From: Sphingomonadales bacterium | GTDB lineage: Bacteria; Bacteroidota; Bacteroidia; NS11-12g; UBA955 | DNA: 34,277 nucleotides | Assembly (NCBI GenBank): GCA_016872175.1 | Contig: VHBA01000001.1 | Location: forward strand, 66,757 to 101,033 | Direction of reading: 5' to 3' | The notes under the pieces: generated by a model | What the model saw: only the letters and a program-made list of their open reading frames with translations | The model's database searches: none | What the model was told of the DNA's origin: nothing | Made by a program: the position numbers and the translations under genes | In this document: positions 16,208 to 25,329 of the stretch, one piece after another | How the letters are laid out: each line of letters starts with the position of its first letter | Numbering within the stretch: position 1 is the stretch's first letter

Positions 16208-19006
16208 GTGTCAAAACAACCTGCCATACATCTTAAAAATGCGCGTCAGCATAACCTCCGTGGGGTAGATGCTACTTTTCAGCACAATAGTTTTACGGTG
16301 GTTACGGGTGTTTCGGGTTCAGGGAAAAGCAGCCTGGTTTTTGACACGCTTTTTGCTGAAGGTCAACGCCGCTATGTAGAAAGCCTGAGCAGCTACGCCC
16401 GACAGTTTATGGGCAGAATGAAAAAGCCTGAGGTTGATTATATACTCGGTCTTTGCCCTGCTATTGCAATAGAACAGAAGGTAAATACGCGAAATCCACG
16501 CAGCACCGTAGCTACATCATCCGAAATTTACGATTACCTCAAATTGTTATTTAGCAGAATCGGACATACCTATTCGCCCGTGAGCGGTATGGAGGTGAAG
16601 TGTGATAATGTTACGGATGTGCTGCAATTTGTGCAGGGATTGTCTGCCAATACCGCTGTGCTTATTCTATCGCCATTAAACGATAAAGAATTAAGAAAAG
16701 ATAAACTTGAGCTATTGCGACAGAATGGTTTTAGCAGGGTTTTGGTTAACGATAACATGCGGAAAATTGAGGATTTGCTCGAAAAGGGGCACGGCGAAAC
16801 CGGCGATAATTTTCTGGTGCTGGATCGCCTTACTGTTGATTTGCAGGACGAAGAGTTTTTGAGCCGGCTTACGGATGCTGTGGAAACGGCTTTCTGGGAA
16901 GGGCAAGGCGAATGTGCCATTAGGCCGGAGGACGGGAGTCTTCATGTTTTTAACAACCGATTCGAACGTGATGGAATCACATTTGAAGTTCCTACACGCG
17001 ATTTTCTGAGCTTTAACAACCCTTATGGCGCCTGTCGCAAGTGCGAAGGTTTTGGCAGTGTGCTGGGTATTGATGAAGATCTTGTTATTCCCGACAAATC
17101 ACTGAGCGTCTATGAGGGCTGCGTAGCCCCCTGGAAAGGAGAAACCATGGGAGCGTGGCGTGAGGATTTTATTCGGCTGGCTCTGAATGCGGATTTTCCC
17201 ATTCATAAGCCCTACAAAGAACTGAGCAAGGAACAGCGAAAGCTACTTTGGGATGGTACCAAAACACTGCCCGGTATTCATGATTTCTTTCGCTACGTGG
17301 AGGAAAAATCCTATAAAATTCAATACCGTGTTCTTTCTGCCAGATACCGCGGAAAGACACAGTGCCCGGAATGTATGGGTACACGGTTGCGCAAAGAAGC
17401 AGGGTATGTAAAGCTAAGGGCAATCAATCCAGGAGAAGCCGTTCCTGAGCGAATAAATCTTCAGGAAATTCTGCTAATGAATGTAGATACAGCGTATTTG
17501 TATTTTACATCGGTAAAATACGATGAAACTGAAACAGAAATTTCCAAGCGGATCCTGAACGAAATAATAACCCGGTTATTGTTTATGAAAAATGTGGGAC
17601 TGGGATATTTGAGCCTTAATCGTTTGAGTAATACACTCAGTGGCGGGGAAAGCCAACGCATTAACCTGGCCACCAGTCTGGGCAGTAACCTTACCGGCAG
17701 TATGTATATTTTGGATGAACCCAGCATTGGTCTTCACAGCAGAGATACAGAAAGGTTAATCAGTGTGCTGAAATTGCTTCAGAAAGAAGGCAATACAGTT
17801 ATTGTTGTTGAGCACGACGAAGAAGTAATGAAAGCAGCTGACCAGGTAATTGATATGGGGCCTTTTGCCGGTGCATTGGGCGGAGAAGTGGTTTTCAGTG
17901 GCAATTATCAGTCGCTTGTTGCAGATGAAAACAGCCTTACAGGTAAATACCTGTCGGGCAGAGAGGCTATAGAAGTGCCCAAAAATCGCCGTAAATGGAA
18001 ACACAGCATTAAAATTCTGGGCGCTGAAGCCAATAACCTGAAAGAAGCCGATGTAGAATTTCCGCTGGAGGTGTTTACCGTTGTTACCGGTGTTAGCGGA
18101 AGTGGCAAGACCAGTTTGGTGAAGCAAATTCTGTATCCGGCCCTCAGCAAGGAGATTGGACAGTATATAAGTACCAAAACAGGCAGGCACATGGCTTTGG
18201 AAGGCGCTAAGAAGCTGGTAAAAGCGGTTGAGATGGTGGATCAGAATCCCATTGGCAAAAGTAGCCGTAGCAATCCTGTTACCTATGTGAAGGCTTATGA
18301 TGAAATCAGGGAGCTCTTTGCCTCACAGCAGTGGAGCAAATTTAAAGGGTTTAAACCGGCTCATTTTTCCTTTAACGTGGATGGCGGGCGTTGCGATACA
18401 TGTCAGGGAGAAGGGGAAACTGTCATTGAAATGCAGTTTATGGCCGACATTAAGCTTCCATGCGATGCATGCGGCGGAAAACGCTTTAAAAATGATGTTC
18501 TTGAGGTTACCTACAAGGATAAAAACATCCATGAAATTCTGCAGCTTACTGTAGATGAAGCCATATCGTTTTTTGCCGATGAAAAACCGATATATGAGAG
18601 ACTCAGGCCATTACAGGATGTTGGTTTGGGTTATATTACCCTCGGGCAAGGCAGTCATACCCTTTCCGGTGGTGAGGCTCAGCGTGTGAAACTGGCATTT
18701 TACTTAAGCAAAGCCAATCCGCATAAGGATGGTGGTACTGTGTTCATCTTTGACGAACCCACAACTGGCTTGCATTTTCACGATATAAAAAAGTTGATGA
18801 ACAGCTTTAATGCCTTGATTGATAAAGGGAACACCATTATTTGCATTGAACACAACCTGGATGTGTTAAAGTGCGCCGACTGGGTGCTGGATTTAGGTCC
18901 GGAAGCAGGTGAAAATGGGGGAGAATTGCTGTTTGCAGGCTTGCCCGAAGATTTGATTAAAGAACCTAAAAGCTATACAGCTAAATACCTGAAAGACAAA
19001 TTATAA
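16208..19006 (+). CDS. uvrA: excinuclease ABC subunit A (UvrA) paralogue, incomplete zinc site 1
   Basis: The product has 932 residues and starts at GTG; the family N-terminus (IHLKNARQHNLRGVD) lies directly behind it. Two ABC modules are present: Walker A GVSGSGKSS (34-42) with LSGGESQRINLA and YILDEPSIGLHSRD in the first half, and GVSGSGKTS with LSGGEAQRVKLA and FIFDEPTTGLHFHD in the second. The UvrB-binding region (about 120-245) is present. CPECMGTRL and the second-half zinc module CDTCQGEGE...CDACGGKRF are intact. The first zinc module keeps only its second pair (Cys276, Cys279 in GACRKCEGFG); the first CxxC of E. coli UvrA is replaced by NNRFERDGITFE. UvrA dimers scan DNA for bulky damage and load UvrB. 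Many Bacteroidota have more than one UvrA, so this may not be the main one. Confidence 0.93.
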   Translation: MSKQPAIHLKNARQHNLRGVDATFQHNSFTVVTGVSGSGKSSLVFDTLFAEGQRRYVESLSSYARQFMGRMKKPEVDYILGLCPAIAIEQKVNTRNPRSTVATSSEIYDYLKLLFSRIGHTYSPVSGMEVKCDNVTDVLQFVQGLSANTAVLILSPLNDKELRKDKLELLRQNGFSRVLVNDNMRKIEDLLEKGHGETGDNFLVLDRLTVDLQDEEFLSRLTDAVETAFWEGQGECAIRPEDGSLHVFNNRFERDGITFEVPTRDFLSFNNPYGACRKCEGFGSVLGIDEDLVIPDKSLSVYEGCVAPWKGETMGAWREDFIRLALNADFPIHKPYKELSKEQRKLLWDGTKTLPGIHDFFRYVEEKSYKIQYRVLSARYRGKTQCPECMGTRLRKEAGYVKLRAINPGEAVPERINLQEILLMNVDTAYLYFTSVKYDETETEISKRILNEIITRLLFMKNVGLGYLSLNRLSNTLSGGESQRINLATSLGSNLTGSMYILDEPSIGLHSRDTERLISVLKLLQKEGNTVIVVEHDEEVMKAADQVIDMGPFAGALGGEVVFSGNYQSLVADENSLTGKYLSGREAIEVPKNRRKWKHSIKILGAEANNLKEADVEFPLEVFTVVTGVSGSGKTSLVKQILYPALSKEIGQYISTKTGRHMALEGAKKLVKAVEMVDQNPIGKSSRSNPVTYVKAYDEIRELFASQQWSKFKGFKPAHFSFNVDGGRCDTCQGEGETVIEMQFMADIKLPCDACGGKRFKNDVLEVTYKDKNIHEILQLTVDEAISFFADEKPIYERLRPLQDVGLGYITLGQGSHTLSGGEAQRVKLAFYLSKANPHKDGGTVFIFDEPTTGLHFHDIKKLMNSFNALIDKGNTIICIEHNLDVLKCADWVLDLGPEAGENGGELLFAGLPEDLIKEPKSYTAKYLKDKL

Positions 19007-19007
19007 A

Positions 19008-19021
19008 AGATATTTATATCT
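19008..19021. terminator. weak hairpin between convergent uvrA and rqcH-like genes
   Basis: AGATA-TTTA-TATCT forms a 5-bp stem with a 4-base loop in the 19-base gap, followed on the plus strand by an AT-rich tail. It is too weak for confident assignment, but it is the only candidate signal here. Confidence 0.25.
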
Positions 19022-19025
19022 ATTA

Positions 19026-20411
19026 TTACTTTAAGTAAACATCTGTTACTTTTTCCTTCAAAACAGCTACTTCTCCCGGAGCTGCATTTCTCGGTTTACT
19101 GACGTACCTTCTTTCCGTATAAATGACAGGTACCATCTTCTGGGTTTTGGCTTTGCTGTTTCTGGCAGCCAGTTCGGCAGCTTTCTGAATTACCGATTCC
19201 GGAAAATTCGGGCCTTTCTTTTTGATGATCACATGCGATCCGGCATAACCGCGCACGTGCAGCCATAAATCCTGCTTGGAGGCAAGTTTTAGCATGTTGT
19301 CATTATCTGCGGCACTTTTACCAATCCAGACCTCAAAGCCATCAATAGTATGCAGCTTATAAGGTTTACCTTCAGGCTGCTTTTCCGTTTGGTTAGGTGT
19401 GAGCGGTTTTATACGTTCTTCGCCTGAGGTGCTTAGCAGCGCATGCAATTCTGATTCGGCTTTATGCAGTGCAAATTCTGTTTTACTAAGATTATCAAGC
19501 AAATGCGATTTTTCAAGCCCTTCGTTCTTGGCCTTACGGTAAAAGCGAGCTGCATTTTCAGCCGCATCCATGTCCGGATTCAGCTTGATTCGTATGGGTT
19601 TATTGGTAAAAAAATCTTGCAAAAGTGCAGTGCCTACTCCTTTTTTGATTTGGTGGACGTGGGCAAGCACAATATCGCCAAGTTCTCTATAGCTGCGTCT
19701 GCTCTCAATTTCGGCTATCTGTTCCTTTAACTTAATTATCCTGGCCTTGTGCATGCTGATTTGTTTAAGCCAGTGGCTTTCCCATTGTTGTTTGGTTTGT
19801 TTTTTTCGTTGGTTTTTAACAAAATCGCGGGCAAAGGCAAACAGCCCCTCAGCGCCGGTTCCAAGTAACGCACTGCCATCTGCAGGTTTGTCAAATAATT
19901 TGGAATTGTCAGAAAAAATGCTTATATTGAGTATCGCAGTGCATTGAACCTGGTTCGCTTTCCCCAGTAAATCATTCACATTCAGTTCCCTGTCATTTTT
20001 AAGAGATAGCCTGAACATAGCCGTAGGAAAGGATATGTCATTTTCCAGCATCAGCACATTGCTCATGCGTCCAAAACCTTTTATAAGCAATTGGTTGTTC
20101 GCTTCCAGTTGAATCAATATAAGCCTCTCATTTTCAAATACAACTACATCGGTTATTTGCATTCCATGAAGAGCCTTAAACTGGCTAATGGATTTTCGAC
20201 CTGGTTGTAAATTATTCTCAGGATTTAAAAAGTAAAGGTTGCCATCCACAAACTGCATAAGCAGTTGGAATATGCGCTTGTCGGCTGTTTTAAATACCAG
20301 CAGCAGTGCGTCTTTATGGCTGCTAAACGCGTCTATGAGCCTCGCGCCCTGCAATTGCTGTTTCAGGAAACAGCCTATAATCTGATAAGTGAGGGCGGAT
20401 GCGTATTGCAT
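19026..20411 (-). CDS. NFACT family protein, short RqcH-like ribosome quality control factor
   Basis: The product has 461 residues, shorter than Bacillus RqcH (about 570). The N-terminal NFACT-N region spans about 1-170 (IKGFGRMSNVLML at 110-122), a helical/coiled-coil middle region with KKQTKQQWESHWLKQ and IKLKEQIAEIES follows, and an NFACT-R (DUF814) domain spans about 350-455 (HTIDGFEVWIGKSAADND, DLWLHVRGYAGSHVIIK, and a C-terminal YTERRYVSKPRNAAPGEV). RqcH binds split 60S/50S ribosomes and adds alanine tails to stalled peptides. The key Asp-Arg pair (97-98 in B. subtilis) is Glu95-Arg96 here by position. ATG 20411 has a TAATTTCG element 7 bases upstream. It is often mislabelled a fibronectin-binding protein. 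Confidence 0.85.
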   Translation of the reverse strand: MQYASALTYQIIGCFLKQQLQGARLIDAFSSHKDALLLVFKTADKRIFQLLMQFVDGNLYFLNPENNLQPGRKSISQFKALHGMQITDVVVFENERLILIQLEANNQLLIKGFGRMSNVLMLENDISFPTAMFRLSLKNDRELNVNDLLGKANQVQCTAILNISIFSDNSKLFDKPADGSALLGTGAEGLFAFARDFVKNQRKKQTKQQWESHWLKQISMHKARIIKLKEQIAEIESRRSYRELGDIVLAHVHQIKKGVGTALLQDFFTNKPIRIKLNPDMDAAENAARFYRKAKNEGLEKSHLLDNLSKTEFALHKAESELHALLSTSGEERIKPLTPNQTEKQPEGKPYKLHTIDGFEVWIGKSAADNDNMLKLASKQDLWLHVRGYAGSHVIIKKKGPNFPESVIQKAAELAARNSKAKTQKMVPVIYTERRYVSKPRNAAPGEVAVLKEKVTDVYLK

Positions 20412-20418
20412 TGGCCTA

Positions 20419-20426
20419 CGAAATTA
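20419..20426 (-). promoter_or_regulatory. possible -7 element of the NFACT gene
   Basis: On the minus strand TAATTTCG matches TAnnTTTG in seven of eight positions and ends 7 bases before the ATG at 20411. Confidence 0.3.
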
Positions 20427-20438
20427 CGCAGCTTACTG

Positions 20439-23400
20439 CTAATTCTTCGGCCTTAACAACAATACACACCCCTTATCCTGCCTGTTGGGGGTTTTTCTGC
20501 CCTTGAAGTTGATTCGATAGGCATATACACCTTCCTGACAGGGATTGCCATTAAAGGTGCCGTCCCAAAATTGTGTAGGGTTTTCACTCCTGAATACAAT
20601 TTGTCCCCAGCGGTTATAAATAAGCATCTCAAACTCTACCGCACCAATTACCACAGATTCCAATTTATCATTGAACCCATCATTGTTGGGCGTAAAAGCA
20701 TTCGGAATATAATAAACTACCGTATCTCGATAGCAATATTCGGCTTCAACACTGTCTTTGCATCCACCGGCATTTTGCACAACAAGCTTCACCGTATAGC
20801 GATTCTTTTCTCCCGTGTAATTGTGTTTAGGACTCACAGCCGGATCAAATGCCTCACTGCTGCCATCGCCCCAGTACCAGGCGCCGGAAGATGCACCAAC
20901 ACAGTTATTGAAAATACGCAATGTGGGATAAATAGGACTTAAACAAGGCGCTCCATTGGGAATACTGCCAATAAATGCGGCCGTGATGGCTTTGTATCCG
21001 GGTATTTCTATGCTGGTATCTACAATACAGCTGGTTTTTAGGTTTACTGCTGTAACACGATAAATGTTTCCGCTCAATGCATTGAGAGAATCGCCAATAT
21101 ATACAGGGCTCACATCCCATGTAAAACGATAGGGGTCGGCATCTTTCATGCGCAGTTTTATCCAGCCTTTTTGCCCAAAGCAAACAGGAGAGGAGGTTGC
21201 TGGTGAAAAATAGGGCTTGGGATGCCTGTAAATGGGAACAGCAGCCGTAGCCGGCTCACTGCATCCATCCGTAACTGTAACCATGTAAATGGTAGTCGTA
21301 GTTGGACTCACAAATGTTCCGTTGCCGGTTTGACCATTGCTCCACGAAAAGAAGTATGAGTACTTGTCTCCACCTGTCGCTGAAGCCCTCAGCCAAACAA
21401 TTTCGCCAGGGCAAATGGTATCTGTTGGAGGATTTACTTTTACCTTAAGTGTATCAATTACATTTACATCAAGCGAGGTTGTGGCGGTACATGCCCCGGA
21501 AACCAAGGTATATGTAAGCGTGTGTTTACCACTGCCTGCTAAATAGGGATTAAAACTATTTCCTGTAATTCCTTTTCCGGTAAATGTTCCTCCGGGCAAA
21601 TTAGCCGTTAGCAAATAGGGCGTGTTTTTAAAACAGTAATCCGTTACAGGATTAACAAACCATAGGGTTGGGGATGCGTCCACACGAATGTTGAAATTAA
21701 CAGTACAACCCCATTTGTTTCGGAAAGTGATGGTTTTTGTTCCGGTTCCGGCCACAGCAGGGTTAAATGTACCAAGTGTAGCATTGGTAATGCCTGTTCC
21801 GCTAAAGGAGCCTCCTTTTTCGCCTGCCCGGCAATTGAAGGGTGCTGTATTTATACAAACAGCCGTATCTGCCTGTGCAGTGGGTTTGGGTCTAACGAAT
21901 GCATTGATGGTGTCTGTACATCCGTTTTTGTTGTAAACAAGCTTATGGTTGCCAAAGCCGGCAAGTGAAGCCGTAAAGCCATTACTACCCGTAATTCCGG
22001 GACCAGTCCAAAAACCACCATCAGGATTTAGACCGAGCAGTGCGTTGTTCAACACCCGCAAGGGCGTTTCAATACAGAAAAACTGCGTGTCTTTTTTAAT
22101 TATTTTGGTCGGAATGAGATATACGAACTTACGGTCTGAGCAAACCCCGTTGCGAATAGTAAGGGTGTCGATATAGGTTGTTCTGCCCAATGAAAAGAAA
22201 AAGCCGGGATCGTAATCGGGTAAATTAGGATTCACAATGCCCCTGCCTTTCCAGGTGTAGTTGGCTGATGGCCTGAAATTGGACAGTACTTTTTTACCTG
22301 CGGCCGGACAAAAAGTATCATTGGGACCTGCTTCACAAGGCAGTACGTTTAATCGGGTGGTATCTTTACAACCGCCACCATTCCAAATTATCAACTTGGT
22401 GCCTGCTCCGCCCATTTGACTGGGATTGTACCAGCCCCAGTAAGAATTGGTTAATCCGGGAAACCAATTGGGGTATATTCCTTTTGGCGAAAAAGCAAGC
22501 GTATCGGAGGTTCTGGATTCGCAGGTGGTGTCAAACTTGGGAACTACCATGTTTTCAACCCTTATGGTTTTTACACTTTTGCAGCCCTTCCATGTGTAGG
22601 TATCCTGATAAATGCCCGGAACATCGGGGTTGAATATACCGGCAGACGTTATTTTTGGCCCACTCCATGTTCCCCCAAGCGGACCATACCACCAAACGGC
22701 CTGGGGTGGTTTTCCGGGACAAAAAACATTTTCCAGATTCCACGGAGCGGTAGTATTAACAAAAACGGTATCTGAACAACTGCCAACCTGATACCATACT
22801 TTGCATTTTCCCCAGAATACAGAAGGCTTGAACTCACCGGTTGTTGAGTTTACAATTCCGGTCCCCATCCATTTGCCACCGGCTGGCGTCGCTCTCAGGA
22901 AAATATTGGGGCCATAGTAGCAAATTTCGGTATCTGCCATTGCCACGGGCGGGTCCAGAACGACAATATCTACCGTGTCAGCCGAAGGTATGGAGGAGCC
23001 ATCGGTTACCCTAAGAATATATCTTGTATTGGTATTGGGGCAAATTCTGTGAGGGCCTGCACCGGAAAGGGTGGGTGTCCAGGTATATACGTATTTAGAT
23101 GTATTTCCTCCACTGACAGTAGCGCGCAGCCAGGTACAGCTGCCTTTACAAATGGTGTCGGAATCAGCTTTAAGAATAACTTTAAGTGGACAATCAGATA
23201 CATTGAAAATCAGTTTACTGGTTGTTAAGTATACACTATCGCAAAAATCTTTCCAATAAACATTAAGCTGAAACGTATAACTTCCATTTAGGAACAACGG
23301 ACCATTTGTGTTTACCGAGAATATAGTGGCTTTCCCTCCGGTGCAGTTGTCGGGCGTGATAGACGTGATTCCTAAGCCGCCAAAGGGACCTGTTAACGAT

Positions 23401-23933
23401 CCAAGCAATGCTTTTATACTGTCACACGGGATATTTCGGTTGCTATTTACTTTAAAGGAAGTTGCATTGCATTTTACTGTGCCATTTAATGTGAACAATG
23501 GAGTGGGAGGCGGAACAATGGTAGTAATAATATCGGCTTCCCAGCCATAGCAGGCAACACTTTTATCGCTTTTGAAATGAATGGTTATAAAACTGTCCTT
23601 ACTTACAATGGTCTCCGGCCCCTTACTGCCACTCCATTTTCCCAGCAAGGTGGCAAATGTGTCTTTGCCATCGAAAATACGGAGAATATCATTGTCCTTT
23701 TCTGTGCAGAACGATTTGAATTTCAGCGTAATGCTTTTGGCACCCGGAACACTTAAGGTAAGTGTGTAATTTTCATTATGGTCATAATCGCCTTTGGTTC
23801 TACCCTTTTCACTATCCTTGAAAACACCTTTGCACACCCTTACGCGGCCATTTTGCATAAAAACTTCCGTTTGGGCTGCCGAAAAGTGCGCCCAACCTGT
23901 CAAAAACAATATGCAGGCCAGCTTATTAAACAT
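20439..23933 (-). CDS. giant CUB/Ig-like/PKD cell-surface protein with T9SS type B (gliding-associated) C-terminal domain
   Basis: The product has 1164 residues. Order of parts: signal peptide 1-20; CUB-like domain about 34-138 with four cysteines (CKGVFKDSEKG, FCTEKDND, DILRIFDG, CYGWEAD); linker PPPTP; a domain 145-250; Ig-like module type A at 255-326 (DTICKGSCTWLRA); six or seven degenerate modules type B between 337 and 830, each with GG-x-(W/F)-x-G-x-G-I and a terminal Cys (for example GGKWMGTGI, GGSFSGTGI, GGTFTGKGI); a second type A module at 838-905 (DTICPGEIVWLRA); a PKD domain about 985-1068 (WYWGDGSSE); and the CHU_C/type B sorting domain 1072-1164 (IPNAFTPNNDGFND, YNRWGQIVF). It should be exported by T9SS and held on the surface as an adhesin or binding protein. 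Its ATG overlaps the stop of the upstream gene (TGATG). Confidence 0.92.
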   Translation of the reverse strand: MFNKLACILFLTGWAHFSAAQTEVFMQNGRVRVCKGVFKDSEKGRTKGDYDHNENYTLTLSVPGAKSITLKFKSFCTEKDNDILRIFDGKDTFATLLGKWSGSKGPETIVSKDSFITIHFKSDKSVACYGWEADIITTIVPPPTPLFTLNGTVKCNATSFKVNSNRNIPCDSIKALLGSLTGPFGGLGITSITPDNCTGGKATIFSVNTNGPLFLNGSYTFQLNVYWKDFCDSVYLTTSKLIFNVSDCPLKVILKADSDTICKGSCTWLRATVSGGNTSKYVYTWTPTLSGAGPHRICPNTNTRYILRVTDGSSIPSADTVDIVVLDPPVAMADTEICYYGPNIFLRATPAGGKWMGTGIVNSTTGEFKPSVFWGKCKVWYQVGSCSDTVFVNTTAPWNLENVFCPGKPPQAVWWYGPLGGTWSGPKITSAGIFNPDVPGIYQDTYTWKGCKSVKTIRVENMVVPKFDTTCESRTSDTLAFSPKGIYPNWFPGLTNSYWGWYNPSQMGGAGTKLIIWNGGGCKDTTRLNVLPCEAGPNDTFCPAAGKKVLSNFRPSANYTWKGRGIVNPNLPDYDPGFFFSLGRTTYIDTLTIRNGVCSDRKFVYLIPTKIIKKDTQFFCIETPLRVLNNALLGLNPDGGFWTGPGITGSNGFTASLAGFGNHKLVYNKNGCTDTINAFVRPKPTAQADTAVCINTAPFNCRAGEKGGSFSGTGITNATLGTFNPAVAGTGTKTITFRNKWGCTVNFNIRVDASPTLWFVNPVTDYCFKNTPYLLTANLPGGTFTGKGITGNSFNPYLAGSGKHTLTYTLVSGACTATTSLDVNVIDTLKVKVNPPTDTICPGEIVWLRASATGGDKYSYFFSWSNGQTGNGTFVSPTTTTIYMVTVTDGCSEPATAAVPIYRHPKPYFSPATSSPVCFGQKGWIKLRMKDADPYRFTWDVSPVYIGDSLNALSGNIYRVTAVNLKTSCIVDTSIEIPGYKAITAAFIGSIPNGAPCLSPIYPTLRIFNNCVGASSGAWYWGDGSSEAFDPAVSPKHNYTGEKNRYTVKLVVQNAGGCKDSVEAEYCYRDTVVYYIPNAFTPNNDGFNDKLESVVIGAVEFEMLIYNRWGQIVFRSENPTQFWDGTFNGNPCQEGVYAYRINFKGRKTPNRQDKGCVLLLRPKN

Positions 23934-24382
23934 CAGCGGGTTATAGTGATTTCAGGGGTTTTGATGGGGTTACTCCAATTTCCTGCGCGGTCTTTAATCC
24001 TTACTGTAAATGATGTTGTTTCTATGTTTCCGGTGCCCAATAAAAACACATTCTTTAGGTTCATCATCATTTGACCTTTAATGCGAATTTTAGCATCCAC
24101 AGGTGCCATGGGCGGAACATAGTAAAAATCAGCCTTGGCGAGCCTTTCATCCTGCACTTCCAGGCTGTTGATGTCGGCATTGTCATGGCCCAAATCACCG
24201 TCTCCATCTTCGTAATTGAAAGTGATTTTAAGTGAATCAGTAAATTGTTCGACCTGGGTAGGTTCAATTTTAACCAGGGCTATTCTCGGAATTGGATTAC
24301 CCGTTGTATTTACCACTTCCTTACAACTGTTCAGTATTGGAAATGCAAACAGGATCAATATGCTGAAAAACACAATTCTCAT
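23933..24382 (-). CDS. small lipoprotein of the DUF1501 operon
   Basis: The product has 149 residues with lipobox LNSC (Cys20). The mature part is a predicted beta-sandwich: IALVKIEPTQVEQFTDSLKI, then an acidic turn YEDGDGDLGHDNADINS that looks like a calcium-binding loop, then FTVRIKDRAGNWSNP, which resembles Ig-like/FN3 strands. No family recognised. ATG overlaps the stop of the preceding gene as ATGA and its own stop overlaps the next start as TGATG, so its translation is coupled on both sides. It was probably retained for a stoichiometric complex with its neighbours (inference). Confidence 0.82.
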   Translation of the reverse strand: MRIVFFSILILFAFPILNSCKEVVNTTGNPIPRIALVKIEPTQVEQFTDSLKITFNYEDGDGDLGHDNADINSLEVQDERLAKADFYYVPPMAPVDAKIRIKGQMMMNLKNVFLLGTGNIETTSFTVRIKDRAGNWSNPIKTPEITITR

Positions 24383-25329
24383 GGTATTCTAAGGGCAAAG
24401 TATTTTTTAAGGAAGAACATGCTGTTGGTGTTAGGCAGCTGGTAATTGTTGTTGACATTATCGCTGCAGGTAATACGGAACCAAACCACATCATAAGACT
24501 GCATGCCTGAGGTTGAAAAGGGATAATACCATACATAGGGTGTAGAAGTTGCATACAAACCGGGGAGGGTTTTCGGCGTTCCTTTCACCAGTGGTTTTTC
24601 GTTGGCAGGGTCAAAATTCTCAGGGTTAGTAGACCAGTTTATGCTCATTCCTGTCAGGTTGTCCTGATTTAGCACATCGTCTGCAAGAGCAAACCAAAGC
24701 TCCAGGTTTTGGCCTGCCTGTGCAACCATGGGTTCATACTTACCACCTCTGCCAATGGGAGAGCCATTTAACAAAGCCTGCACGCCCATAATCTGCGGAG
24801 GAAAATTCACCGGACCGGGCTTATTGCCCTTGGAATCGGGAGCGCCTTTGTTAATCCACTGTTTCAGGTTGTTGAGTAATTTATCTTTTACAGCCGGATA
24901 ATTACTTCCCGGATCCAATACAAGTGGCATTATGCCTGAGTTTCCACCCAAATCCACAGTCATTCGGTATGTGATGATGCTTGCATCCGCATTGCCAGGT
25001 AATACACGGGCGTTAAAGGTGCCGGCTTGGTCGTTTTTAATGGGTTTGACGTTCACTAAAGAAGCGAAGGAGCTTTCAACGGTTCTGAAATCCGGCTCGA
25101 AAGTGCCGTCATGGCAACCACTATTGGCGCAGGTCGGTGCGAACAAATCTCTGTGCAAGCCCTGAATACTGGTAGCATCGGCAGATGAATCGCGGGAGCT
25201 AGTAGTATCCCTGTTTATCTTAATAGGTTTGCCATAAGGATTATCGCTAAGAGAACCTTCTTTTTTGCATGCAATTCCAAAGACAAGCAAGGAAGATAAA
25301 ACTGCCGGTATTATATGCCTCTTTTTCAT
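24379..25329 (-). CDS. cytochrome c-like lipoprotein with CX4CH haem motif
   Basis: The product has 316 residues from ATG 25329; a GTG one codon earlier is the alternative start. The lipobox is FGIAC. A single haem-type motif CANSGCHDG gives Cys68-x4-Cys73-His74 (numbered from the GTG) in the context LHRDLFAPTC. Downstream, SGIMPLVLDPG followed by LLNNLKQWINKGAPDSKG matches the axial-Met and last-helix pattern of class I cytochromes (MPP...WIxxGA). The C-terminal half (about 175-317) is beta-rich (IMGVQALLNGSPIGRGG, VVWFRITCSDN). Known CX4CH sites exist in some multihaem cytochromes; haem attachment here is inferred. The gene overlaps the DUF1501 gene (TGATG) and the small lipoprotein gene (ATGA). 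Confidence 0.85.
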   Translation of the reverse strand: MKKRHIIPAVLSSLLVFGIACKKEGSLSDNPYGKPIKINRDTTSSRDSSADATSIQGLHRDLFAPTCANSGCHDGTFEPDFRTVESSFASLVNVKPIKNDQAGTFNARVLPGNADASIITYRMTVDLGGNSGIMPLVLDPGSNYPAVKDKLLNNLKQWINKGAPDSKGNKPGPVNFPPQIMGVQALLNGSPIGRGGKYEPMVAQAGQNLELWFALADDVLNQDNLTGMSINWSTNPENFDPANEKPLVKGTPKTLPGLYATSTPYVWYYPFSTSGMQSYDVVWFRITCSDNVNNNYQLPNTNSMFFLKKYFALRIP

